This document shows, piece after piece, positions 24,168-32,506 of a stretch of 34,352 nt of DNA (position 1 is the first letter of the stretch; every line of letters starts with the position of its first letter). Both the position numbers and the translations under genes were made by a program. Origin of the DNA: Candidatus Obscuribacterales bacterium. GTDB taxonomy: Bacteria; Cyanobacteriota; Vampirovibrionia; Obscuribacterales; Obscuribacteraceae. The notes below the pieces were generated by a model. That model did not search any database. It was given only the letters and a program-made list of their open reading frames with translations, and had not been told where the DNA came from. The DNA lies in contig CASBPX010000151.1 of NCBI GenBank assembly GCA_949127735.1, forward strand, positions 1-34,352. The letters run 5' to 3'.

Positions 24168-25292
24168 GTGTCTGTCATAAGTAAACTGTCATTTCTGAAT
24201 ACGCCGGCCGTCAGAGCAGTTATGCGTCCTTTTGCATTTTGCTATGGGCTGGGCGCTTACGCCAGATTGATGACTTATTCACTGGGGCTGGCCAGTCGTC
24301 GATCTGCTGCAGTACCGGTAATCAGCGTCGGTAATATTACAGTTGGTGGCACCGGGAAAACTCCGCTGACAATCGACCTGGCCGAAAGGCTGTCTTCAGC
24401 CGGACACAAAGTAGCGGTTTTATCTAGAGGATACGGTCGTAAAAGTAAGGGCCTGGTAGTGGTCAGCGATGGCTGTGGCGGCGACCCTTTAGTCGACGTT
24501 GAGGCTGCTGGTGACGAGCCTTTTTTAATTGCTCAATCAGTAAGCGATGCCATCGTCATTGTTTGCTCGTCCAGGCTAGCTTCAGCACAAAAAGCGGTAT
24601 TTGAACTGGGCGCGCAAATTATTATTCTTGATGATGGCTTTCAACATATTAAACTGCGGCGCGATTTTGATCTTGTGTTATGGGATTACAACGACAGCCC
24701 ACTCAATGCCAGGATCGTACCGGCAGGACGCCTGCGTGAGCCGCTTGGCGGGCTTAACCGGGCCAGCCATATTGTCATCACCAAAATTCCTGTGGATGCC
24801 CCAGAAGATAAATTAGACGCTACTTGCAGACAGTTGTCTGAAATTGCGCCGCAGGCCAAGATGTATCAATGCCGCTTTGCGCCTGCCTATTTAACGGGTT
24901 ATGCCGGTGAGGGGCAAACGCCACAAACGGTGAAACTGAGTGAGTTGGCCGGTAAGAAGGTTTATTCTCTTTGTGCTATAGCACGGCCTGAAGGCTTTGT
25001 CGCCGAGCTGGCGGCACTGGGTGTGGTGCCCATACGAGTTCGGCAATTTTCTGATCACCACTGGTTTAGCCCTGCAGAGCTGGCAGAAATTGAAAGTGAT
25101 TTTTTCGCCAGTGGAGCCGATATGTTGGTGACTACAGAGAAAGATATCGTGCGCATGAAATTGAGCCCGGCTCTCTCTGCCAAAACATGGGCACTGGTGC
25201 TTCAATGTCATTGGTTGCCGGCTGCGCCTGATTTTCTATCCAGTCTGTGTCTCTCGCCGTCAAAGCTTTCCCCATACAAGTCTCGCCAATGA
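24168..25292 (+). CDS. lpxK: Tetraacyldisaccharide 4'-kinase
   Basis: Phosphorylates the 4' position of the lipid A precursor to give lipid IVA, using ATP at the inner membrane. It is 374 residues long. The P-loop is GNITVGGTGKT (55-65), preceded by VPVISV; further family motifs are LSRGYGRKSKG, GDEPFLIA, DDGFQH..L.RD, and PAGRLREPL. The C-terminal part has FSDHHWF and TTEKDIVRM. The GTG at 24168 is used because the overlapping ATG at 24166 hits a stop after four codons; AAGG about 7 nt upstream supports it. Its TGA overlaps the ATG of the next gene (ATGA), indicating translational coupling. Confidence 0.97.
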   Translation: MSVISKLSFLNTPAVRAVMRPFAFCYGLGAYARLMTYSLGLASRRSAAVPVISVGNITVGGTGKTPLTIDLAERLSSAGHKVAVLSRGYGRKSKGLVVVSDGCGGDPLVDVEAAGDEPFLIAQSVSDAIVIVCSSRLASAQKAVFELGAQIIILDDGFQHIKLRRDFDLVLWDYNDSPLNARIVPAGRLREPLGGLNRASHIVITKIPVDAPEDKLDATCRQLSEIAPQAKMYQCRFAPAYLTGYAGEGQTPQTVKLSELAGKKVYSLCAIARPEGFVAELAALGVVPIRVRQFSDHHWFSPAELAEIESDFFASGADMLVTTEKDIVRMKLSPALSAKTWALVLQCHWLPAAPDFLSSLCLSPSKLSPYKSRQ

Positions 25293-26389
25293 CAGAACAA
25301 AAAGCAGCGACAAAGCCCGAAGGAAAACAAATACTGGTGATTCGCTATCGCTTCATCGGCGATACCATTTTGACGGTGCCATTTTTGCGCAATTTACGCA
25401 AAGCCTATCCGAATGCGCGCATAGATGTGCTCACGGGGCCGCGCAGCGGTGAAGTGCTGGATGGCTGTCCATATATTGACGAACAGATTGTTTATGACAC
25501 CACTCGCTTTCACAAGTATGATAGCGGAGACGGCAAAGCGCGCACCTTCGCTTCTTATATATGGCAATTGCGCAAGCGAAAATATGATCTGGTCTTCGTT
25601 TTAAAAAGATCTTTTTCCAGCGCTCTGCTGGCTTTTCTCACAGGAGCAAAAAGGCGAGTAGGTTATGCGGCTAGCGGCCGTAATTTTTTACTGACTGACA
25701 AGGTCGAATGGCGCCAGGATATTCATGAGGTAGATTCGCTGCTTTCTATATTAGAAGCGGTGTCAATTGAAGTACCATCTTCAGGCAGGTTACTTGAGGC
25801 CTGGGTGTCTGAAGCTGAGCTGCAGAAAGTGCTGGCTCTTGAGCCGTCTTTGGCCAGCAAACAAAAATATGTTCTCATCCATGCTGCTGCCGCCCATCCA
25901 GATAAGCTCTATCCACTTGCCAGCTGGAGCAAATTAATTCAGCGTCTATACAACGAATTGGGCTTGATTCCGGTGTTTTCAGGCGATCAGCAAGATCTAG
26001 CCATCTATCAAGAATTAACTGCGCTATCAGGTCTTGAGGGCACGGCCCTGAATTTTGCCGGACGGTTGAGTTTGCGTGAGAGTATGGCGCTGTATAGCTT
26101 GATGGACCTGGCAGTCTGTGTCGATTCTGGGCCTGCCCATCTTTGTGCCGCCGCGCAGGTGCCTACCATTGCCATTTTCGGGCCCACCGATCCGGTGCGC
26201 TGGAGGCCCTATGGCCCCAATAATCAAGCGGTCTTTGATGTCAATTTACCCTGCCGACCGTGCAACTATCACAAGGTTTGCCATAATAGAGAGTGTCTCA
26301 CCGAGCTTTCTTCTGACTTGATTTTTGAGAAATGCTTAAATGTATACGAGTCTGTCAAGCCTGCCGAGTCTGCCCAGTCCGCCTCTTAG
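25289..26389 (+). CDS. Glycosyltransferase family 9 (heptosyltransferase-like)
   Basis: Probably adds heptose or a similar sugar to the LPS inner core at the cytoplasmic face. GT9 features: ILVIRYRFIGDTILTVPFLRNL near the N-terminus (DH-type donor loop), VFVLKRSFSSALLAF, then YVLIHAAAAHPDKLYP and the nucleotide-binding CVDSGPAHLCAAAQVPTIA and FGPTDPVRWRPYGP, and a C-terminal Cys-rich segment (LPCRPCNYHKVCHNRECL) common in this family. The ATG at 25289 overlaps the lpxK stop by ATGA; an upstream ATG at 25247 inside lpxK would add 14 residues without support. The exact acceptor and whether it is waaC- or waaF-like cannot be told. Confidence 0.9.
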   Translation: MTEQKAATKPEGKQILVIRYRFIGDTILTVPFLRNLRKAYPNARIDVLTGPRSGEVLDGCPYIDEQIVYDTTRFHKYDSGDGKARTFASYIWQLRKRKYDLVFVLKRSFSSALLAFLTGAKRRVGYAASGRNFLLTDKVEWRQDIHEVDSLLSILEAVSIEVPSSGRLLEAWVSEAELQKVLALEPSLASKQKYVLIHAAAAHPDKLYPLASWSKLIQRLYNELGLIPVFSGDQQDLAIYQELTALSGLEGTALNFAGRLSLRESMALYSLMDLAVCVDSGPAHLCAAAQVPTIAIFGPTDPVRWRPYGPNNQAVFDVNLPCRPCNYHKVCHNRECLTELSSDLIFEKCLNVYESVKPAESAQSAS

Positions 26390-26398
26390 GAGAACGCT

Positions 26399-27196
26399 AT
26401 GTTAGCTTCAACGAAATCGCTTATGCTCTGTTCACTTCTGGTGCCGCTGATATTCAGCACGGCTACCGATTGTTCGGCGAAGGCGAAGGCGAAAAAGCGA
26501 GTTAGCCGTAGCGAGACAGCAGACGTCGGTTACGTTCCGTCTACAGGTGGCCCGATTGCCGGCCGAAGCATTCCTAAATGGGTGCAGTACGACCGCGGCG
26601 GTATGTATTATTATCAGAAACGCGAGTACGAAAAAGCCAGACAATACTGGCTGGCGGCTTTGAAGATTGCTGAAGGTGTAGTGCCGGCTGAGCGCGCCAA
26701 GGGTTTAAGTAAATTGACCGAGCAACATTGTTGCGGTTTGCTGCAGCATCTTATGATGCTGGTTACCGACTCGCAGCTTAATCCTGATGATTCGGAGAGG
26801 CAGGCTCAAAATATGGGCGGCGGCGACCCCATGAGAAGACAATATGATGTGCTGGCCTTACAAGTGAAGAAAATTCGAAGAGATGCAAGCTGGCTTGATC
26901 GTGTAGAAAATTTCGCAAATCGGGCCATCGGCAAAGAAGCTTATTGTATGCGCAATTTGCACAACACACGCAATCAGATGAATATCAAAATTGAAAATAC
27001 CAACTACACCATGAGCCGCATGGAGCAACAGTTGAAGCTATCGCAAAGCTCTATTGATTATCGAGGCGTGAATAAAAATCCGACCAATGGTATCGGGCCT
27101 AATGGTGGTCAGCTGCCAAACGGTGAGTACATTCCACCAGGCGTTAATCCCGTTAATCCTAATAATCCAAACGATCCGGCCAACAACAATAACTAA
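26399..27196 (+). CDS. Secreted protein with a TPR-like helical core, unknown function
   Basis: A 265-residue protein not assigned to a family. The N-terminal signal peptide (LMLCSLLVPLIFSTATDCSA) shows no lipobox at the Cys. Residues about 60-85 (DRGGMYYYQKREYEKARQYW) resemble one TPR helix pair, followed by a long helical region, and the C-terminus is Asn/Pro/Gly-rich (PGVNPVNPNNPNDPANNNN). It has a good ribosome-binding site (AGGAG, about 7 nt) and lies 9 nt after the GT9 gene, so it belongs to the envelope operon; a role in LPS or cell-surface assembly is guesswork from context. It converges with the CDP-alcohol transferase gene, overlapping by four bases. Confidence 0.75.
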   Translation: MLASTKSLMLCSLLVPLIFSTATDCSAKAKAKKRVSRSETADVGYVPSTGGPIAGRSIPKWVQYDRGGMYYYQKREYEKARQYWLAALKIAEGVVPAERAKGLSKLTEQHCCGLLQHLMMLVTDSQLNPDDSERQAQNMGGGDPMRRQYDVLALQVKKIRRDASWLDRVENFANRAIGKEAYCMRNLHNTRNQMNIKIENTNYTMSRMEQQLKLSQSSIDYRGVNKNPTNGIGPNGGQLPNGEYIPPGVNPVNPNNPNDPANNNN

Positions 27197-27819
27197 TTGC
27201 TGTTTGCTTCGACGGTAAAAAGGCTCGCGCTTTCCAGCAGTACTGGCAGACCGCGTAGTAGACAAAAAGCAGCCGATAGGTAGACGGTAATGTCAGCTGC
27301 AGCACCTACCCAGCCTCCTTTCAGGGAAGAAACTTGGGCGGCAATAATCAGGCAGAAAGCCAATGCTTTGACGATGGCATAGGTGAAACGGCTGAAGTTT
27401 GATGCCACCAGAAATTTTCCTACAGTCGATTGCATCATGGTCTTGGCACCAAATGCGGTGAAGCCCTGGCTACCGGCATGATTACGCATAGCATCAACAA
27501 ATGTGCCTCTTATAAGATAGAGAAGCGGCACCCAGACTGCAACCCAGCCCAGGGCTGAAAATACGATCCAGTATGCCATTTCCACAGCTCTGTCGCCGGC
27601 AATGTCGAGAATTGCTCCTAATGTTGAAGTCTGTTTGAGTTTGCGAGCAAAATAACCATCGAGGCCGTCAGCCCAAATTACTATCACTGTCAAGGCAAAG
27701 GCCAGCCACAAAAGATTGTCACGATCAAGGGATGAGGCTGCCTGAGCGGCGTACAGCAATGAAAGAGTGCCTAAAGCCAGCACCACTCTTGATACCGTAA
27801 TTACATTAGGTACATTCAT
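27193..27819 (-). CDS. CDP-alcohol phosphatidyltransferase family protein (PgsA-like)
   Basis: A 208-residue integral membrane enzyme of phospholipid synthesis. It carries the family motif D-x2-D-G-x2-A-R-x8-G-x3-D-x3-D as DGLDGYFARKLKQTSTLG-x3-D-x3-D (about 51-76), with all four Asp present. Several hydrophobic helices follow. It begins MNVPNVITVSRVVLAL, as in phosphatidylglycerophosphate synthases, so PgsA activity (CDP-diacylglycerol plus glycerol-3-phosphate) is most likely, but other alcohol acceptors cannot be excluded. It lies 45 nt downstream of gyrB on the same strand and may be co-transcribed. Convergent overlap of four bases with the secreted protein gene. Confidence 0.88.
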   Translation of the reverse strand: MNVPNVITVSRVVLALGTLSLLYAAQAASSLDRDNLLWLAFALTVIVIWADGLDGYFARKLKQTSTLGAILDIAGDRAVEMAYWIVFSALGWVAVWVPLLYLIRGTFVDAMRNHAGSQGFTAFGAKTMMQSTVGKFLVASNFSRFTYAIVKALAFCLIIAAQVSSLKGGWVGAAADITVYLSAAFCLLRGLPVLLESASLFTVEANSN

Positions 27820-27864
27820 GAGGCAGATACACTTTTGTTGCCGGACATTTGAATAGACGACATC

Positions 27865-29952
27865 TTAGACGTCCAGGTGTGCCACCAGGTGGGAATTTTT
27901 CTCAATGAATTCTCGGCGCGGTGCCACAGACTCTCCCATAAGCAAATCGAAGATGTGATCTGCTTCTGAAGCGTCTTCTACCGTCACCTGCTTTAATGTT
28001 CTGGTTTCAGGATTCATGGTGGTTTCCCAGAGTTGCTCGGGCATCATTTCACCGAGACCCTTAAACCGCTGAATGTCTGCCTTCTCACCCATTTCAGCAA
28101 GTACTGCTTCGAGTTTGTGCTCGTTGAAGCAATACTCTACACGTTTGCCTTTGGACACTTTGAATAGAGGCGGCTGAGCAATATATACGTAGCCGTTATC
28201 AACCAGAGGTCGAGCGTAGCGGAAGAAGAAAGTCAAAAGCAGTGTGCGAATGTGACTGCCGTCGACGTCGGCGTCGGTCATGATAATCACTTTGTGATAA
28301 CGCAATTTGCTCAGGTCTAAATTTTGAGCGTTAGGTCTGAGCATGCCGGTGCTCTTGCCACCGTCTTCATCTTGCTCTGAAACTACCAGACCGAGAGCCT
28401 GAATCATGGCCTGCACTTCGTTGTTATCGTAAATGCGGCTTGGCTGAACACGTTCGACGTTGAGAATTTTTCCTCTCAGCGGCAAAATTGCCTGGAAGGT
28501 ACGGTCGCGGCCTTGTTTGGCAGAACCACCGGCGGAGTCACCTTCTACCAGATAAACTTCGCACTTTTCGGGATCTTTATCGGAGCAGTCGGCTAACTTG
28601 CCAGGTAGACCACCACCCGAAAGTGCTGATTGCCGGCGCACGGTTTGTTTGGCTTTTTGAGCCGCTTCGCGTGCTTGTTTTGACTGCAATACTTTCATGA
28701 CAATGTCTTTGGCAGGCTTGGGATTTAATTCAAGCCAGTCGGCGATGCGCTCGGCAGCCACACCTTGCACAATACCTTGCACTTCTCGGTTACCGAGACG
28801 CTCTTTTGTCTGTCCTTCAAATTGCGGGTCAGGCACTTTGACTGAAATAATCGCAGTCAGGCCTTCTCTTATGTCTTCACCGGTAAAGCGCTCTTCGCCT
28901 TCTTTAAGGATGTTGCTCTTTTTAGCGTACTCATTAACGATACGTGTGAGTGCGTTTCTGAATCCGGTTAAGTGAGTGCCACCATCGTGGGTGTTGATAT
29001 TGTTGACGAAACTGTAGACCGATTCTGAATAAAGGGTTGTCCACTGAAGTGAGCATTCTACCGTCACTTCATCTGCTCTTTGCTCAAAATAAATTGGTGG
29101 TTTGTGCAAAGTATCGCGAGTTTCGTTGAGATATTCGACATAGCTGGCAATACCACCGGCATAGTGATAAGTTTCAGACTTGCCATTACCCTTGGTGCTG
29201 CGGGCGTCAGTCAAGACAATGCAGAGACCTTTATTGAGGAAGGCCATTTCTCTCAGTCTGGTGGCGAGAACGTCCCATTCGAAATAAATTTTCAGGCGTT
29301 CATTATCTTCATTAATGTCGTGGAAAATTTGATCATCTGGCCAGAAGGTTACTTTGGTGCCCTGTAATTCAGTTTCGCCCAGAACTTGCAAAAGGCCGTC
29401 GGCATCGCCGCGGTTGTATGCTTGTTTGTGAACGCGGCCGAGGCGATAAACTTCCACCTCAAGACGCTCAGAAAGAGCGTTCACTACTGATGCACCTACT
29501 CCGTGCAAACCACCTGAAACTTTGTAGCCTTCGCCACCAAATTTGCCACCAGCGTGCAGCACCGTGAAGACGGTTTCAACACCGCTCTTACCTGTTTTAG
29601 CCACAATATCTGTAGGAATGCCGCGACCATTATCTTGCACTGTGCAAGACTCGTCTTCGTTGATGCAAATGTCTATCTGGTTGCAGTGACCAGCCAGAGC
29701 TTCATCTACTGCATTGTCGACGATTTCCCAAACCAGGTGGTGCAGACCGCGCGGGCCGGTTGTACCGATGTACATACCTGGTCTTTTGCGTACTGCCTCG
29801 AGACCCTCGAGTACGTCAATCGCCGAGGCGTTGTAATCGGCGGAGATTTTGCTCGGCGCCATGTCGTTTACAATTGTGCTTTCGGCTTCGACCTTTTTTA
29901 CAGACTCTTCTTCAGTCAAAGCTGCCACTGTCCCTTGATCTTTGTTTGCCAT
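27865..29952 (-). CDS. gyrB: DNA gyrase subunit B
   Basis: ATPase subunit of gyrase, introducing negative supercoils with GyrA. At 695 residues it includes an unusual N-terminal extension of about 38 polar residues before the family start (SADYNASAIDVLEGLEAVRKRPGMYIG). GHKL ATP-site residues are Glu76 and Asn80 (EIVDNAVDEAL), DNGRGIP and GGLHGVGASVVNAL. The TOPRIM domain has EGDSAGGSAKQGRDR and DADVDGSHIRTLLLTFF. The C-terminal tail ends in FIEKNSHLVAHLDV. ParE is an alternative, but the ending is gyrase-like. It is transcribed divergently from ribF-recF, and gyrB next to recF is a familiar bacterial neighbourhood. Confidence 0.95.
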   Translation of the reverse strand: MANKDQGTVAALTEEESVKKVEAESTIVNDMAPSKISADYNASAIDVLEGLEAVRKRPGMYIGTTGPRGLHHLVWEIVDNAVDEALAGHCNQIDICINEDESCTVQDNGRGIPTDIVAKTGKSGVETVFTVLHAGGKFGGEGYKVSGGLHGVGASVVNALSERLEVEVYRLGRVHKQAYNRGDADGLLQVLGETELQGTKVTFWPDDQIFHDINEDNERLKIYFEWDVLATRLREMAFLNKGLCIVLTDARSTKGNGKSETYHYAGGIASYVEYLNETRDTLHKPPIYFEQRADEVTVECSLQWTTLYSESVYSFVNNINTHDGGTHLTGFRNALTRIVNEYAKKSNILKEGEERFTGEDIREGLTAIISVKVPDPQFEGQTKERLGNREVQGIVQGVAAERIADWLELNPKPAKDIVMKVLQSKQAREAAQKAKQTVRRQSALSGGGLPGKLADCSDKDPEKCEVYLVEGDSAGGSAKQGRDRTFQAILPLRGKILNVERVQPSRIYDNNEVQAMIQALGLVVSEQDEDGGKSTGMLRPNAQNLDLSKLRYHKVIIMTDADVDGSHIRTLLLTFFFRYARPLVDNGYVYIAQPPLFKVSKGKRVEYCFNEHKLEAVLAEMGEKADIQRFKGLGEMMPEQLWETTMNPETRTLKQVTVEDASEADHIFDLLMGESVAPRREFIEKNSHLVAHLDV

Positions 29953-30240
29953 AAATGTTCAGATTCCCAAACGCTTTTGTCTAAAGCTCGCATCGCCAGG
30001 CAGAACCTTCAGAATCATCGATGATATGCCGGTGAGATACTTCAAATATCTCTTCGCTATCTGTTCGATAATTGACTGTGGGCACTGCGAGATCGACGGC
30101 TCTGATATACCGTGATTCCCATAAGTACAGGTCAAATTTTAGCACAGAAGGCCGTCTCAGTGGCTTTAGAGTAGTAAGTGAGGCGTGGCTGGGATAAAAT
30201 CGCAGGTATAATTTACCCTTAGAAACCCCGGAATCTTGTC
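29953..30240. other. Divergent intergenic region between gyrB and ribF
   Basis: About 290 bp separating divergent genes, so it must hold both promoters. I could not pick a convincing -35/-10 pair or a hairpin with a T-tract, and saw no tRNA or origin-like DnaA-box cluster. Confidence 0.5.
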
Positions 30241-31176
30241 TTGCAAATTCATTTTGTCCCTAAACCCAGACTTGTGGAGCGTTCGGCCATTGCTCTTGGC
30301 TTTTTTGATGGCGTTCATCCTGGCCATCAAGTTGTCATTGGCAAGGCGGTCTCTGAAGCGAAAAGTCTGTCGGCCACCGCCGGGGTTGTCACCTTCGCCG
30401 ACCATCCACGGGGCCTCACTCGCGGTCAGGCGCCGCTTTTGCTTACTACTATCGAGCAGAGACTTGAACTTTTCCGCTCACTAGGCATCGAGCTGGCTCT
30501 CGTTCTGACTTTTTCTGAAGAGCTTTGCAAGCTCTCGCCTGCCGAATATGTGCAGAATATTTTGATTGATTGTATGAGAGCTAAATCTATTTCAGTTGGT
30601 CACAATCATCACTTCGGCCGTGATCGCGAAGGTAATGCCGATTTGCTCAGTAAGCTAGGTAGGGAGCATGATTTCGTCGTGCACGCCGCCGACATGGTCT
30701 ATGTACAAGGGCTGGAAGTCTCAAGCAGCCGCATTCGCGATCTTATTTTAAATAAAGACATGGAGCTGGCCAATCAACTTTTGGGCCGCCCATTTAGTTT
30801 GCGGGGAATAGTGGTAGGCGGCGAGAAACGCGGAAGGCAACTGGGTTTTCCTACAGCCAATGTAGACATTGCTTTCAATCAACTTGTGCCACCCACCGGT
30901 GTCTACGTGGGTTCTTCAAGGTTAGCGGATGGCAGAGAGCAAGCTAGCGTGATTAATGTGGGCTACAGGCCTACGTTTAACGCCGCCGGCGAGCAAGAAA
31001 AAAGACTGACCATCGAATCGCATTTGCTTGATTTTGACGGCGACCTTTATGGTCAAACTATTGAAGTAGCGCTGTTCAAGCATTTGCGTGACGAGCAAAA
31101 GTTTGTCGATTTGAGCGCACTGACCAATCAAATTGCCACCGATTGTCAAATAGCGCGCTGCTATCGTGCTTGCTAA
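30241..31176 (+). CDS. ribF: Bifunctional riboflavin kinase/FAD synthetase
   Basis: Converts riboflavin to FMN and FMN to FAD. It is 311 residues long. The N-terminal adenylyltransferase domain has ALGFFDGVHPGHQ (18-30), TFADHP, VGHNHHFGRDREGN and SSSRIRDLI. The C-terminal kinase domain begins near GRPFSLRGIVVGGEKRGRQL and has GFPTANV, GVYVG, NVGYRPTF and ESHLLDFDGDLYG. Both domains appear complete. The start is TTG at 30241 with GGAA about 8 nt upstream. It is followed after 6 nt by recF, so the two are probably co-transcribed. Confidence 0.96.
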   Translation: MQIHFVPKPRLVERSAIALGFFDGVHPGHQVVIGKAVSEAKSLSATAGVVTFADHPRGLTRGQAPLLLTTIEQRLELFRSLGIELALVLTFSEELCKLSPAEYVQNILIDCMRAKSISVGHNHHFGRDREGNADLLSKLGREHDFVVHAADMVYVQGLEVSSSRIRDLILNKDMELANQLLGRPFSLRGIVVGGEKRGRQLGFPTANVDIAFNQLVPPTGVYVGSSRLADGREQASVINVGYRPTFNAAGEQEKRLTIESHLLDFDGDLYGQTIEVALFKHLRDEQKFVDLSALTNQIATDCQIARCYRAC

Positions 31177-31182
31177 ATAGAG

Positions 31183-32433
31183 ATGCGAGTCAGCCGAGTT
31201 GCCGTCAAAAATTTTCGCAACTACAAAGATGCTGCTTTAGATTTGTTTGATGGCAGGAATATTTTGATTGGTGAAAATGCCCAGGGCAAAACCAATCTGC
31301 TAGAAGCCATTGAACTGATTGCCTCTGGCCGTTCTGACAGAGCTGCCAACGATCGTGAGCTGATTTTGCGTGGTGAAAGTCAGGCATTAATAGAGGTTAG
31401 TTATCATTCGGCCGGTTACAGCGAGACTGCTAGTTTGATTCTCACTGCCGGCGATAGGGTGTCGCGCAAAGCTCGAATCAACGGGGTGAGCCAACCGGCC
31501 GGCAAAAAATTTGCGGCCAGACTAACTGCAGTTAGCTTTAAAGCTTCTGATTTAAATCTGTTGCGTGGCGGGCCAAAATTTCGTCGAGACTGGCTCGATC
31601 AGCTAGTTTGCAAATTGAAAAATAGCCACATCGACCTGACTACACGCTACGATAAAGTTGTGCAACAGCGCAATAAACTGCTCAAAACTTTTTTTGAAAA
31701 AGGTGGCTTAGGACCTTCAGATTTTGACGAGCTGCGGGTTTGGGACAGACAGCTGGCCCAGTACGGCAGTCAGATTATCAAACACCGGGTGCATGCACTG
31801 GCTCTAGCCCTGCCTCTGGCCGAAGATTATCAAGCCAGTATTTCAGGCAATCGTGAAAAATTATCGGCCCAGTATATTTTCAAGCAGCTTGAAGTTGACT
31901 CTGACAGTCAATCTGAGTCTTCAAATTTACCTAAGAGTGAAAAAGAGTCTCTTGGCATTGATCAATTGAAAACCATGTCGCTGGAAGAATTAGCGCAATT
32001 GATTCTGGCTCAGCTTAAAAGCAGGCGTGGTGAAGAAATTGCCCGTAAGCAGTCTTTATGCGGCCCTCATCGCGATGACGTCAGCTTCGCTCTTAATGAT
32101 TTTGTCGCCAGTTCATATGCATCACAGGGCCAGCAGCGCAGTCTGGTGCTGGCCCTCAAACTGGCTGAACTAAAATTAGTCAGTGATCGTCTGGAGGAGC
32201 CACCACTTCTGCTGCTCGATGATGTTCTGGCTGAACTTGACCTCAGTCGTCAAGGGATGTTGATGCAACTTGTAGACAGCGGCATGCAAACATTAATTAC
32301 CACCACCGACTTAAGCGGATTTCGCCCAGAATGGCTAAACGGCGCTAAGGTAGTGGCTGTGCAGGCTGGCCAAATTTTATCGGACAAAGTTAATCAAGAA
32401 ATATCGCATCACTTCGAACCGCCAAGCGATTAA
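31183..32433 (+). CDS. recF: DNA replication and repair protein RecF
   Basis: SMC-like ATPase that with RecO and RecR helps load RecA at gaps. Order: N-terminal VKNFRNYKDA, Walker A GENAQGKTN (30-38), signature SYASQGQQRSLVLALKLAEL, Walker B LLLLDDVLAELD and the final D-loop/switch region TTTDLSGF. At 416 residues it is longer than the usual ~360-380. The extra length lies mainly in a polar insertion (DSDSQSESSNLPKSEKES) around residues 240-265, before CGPHRDDV. It starts 6 nt after ribF and has gyrB in divergent orientation on the other side of ribF. Confidence 0.96.
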   Translation: MRVSRVAVKNFRNYKDAALDLFDGRNILIGENAQGKTNLLEAIELIASGRSDRAANDRELILRGESQALIEVSYHSAGYSETASLILTAGDRVSRKARINGVSQPAGKKFAARLTAVSFKASDLNLLRGGPKFRRDWLDQLVCKLKNSHIDLTTRYDKVVQQRNKLLKTFFEKGGLGPSDFDELRVWDRQLAQYGSQIIKHRVHALALALPLAEDYQASISGNREKLSAQYIFKQLEVDSDSQSESSNLPKSEKESLGIDQLKTMSLEELAQLILAQLKSRRGEEIARKQSLCGPHRDDVSFALNDFVASSYASQGQQRSLVLALKLAELKLVSDRLEEPPLLLLDDVLAELDLSRQGMLMQLVDSGMQTLITTTDLSGFRPEWLNGAKVVAVQAGQILSDKVNQEISHHFEPPSD

Positions 32434-32506
32434 ATGCCGCTTTTGAAGGGTACATTAACATTGGTTAAGAATCGCTACATCCCCAAACATAGTCAGGTTC
32501 AATCGA

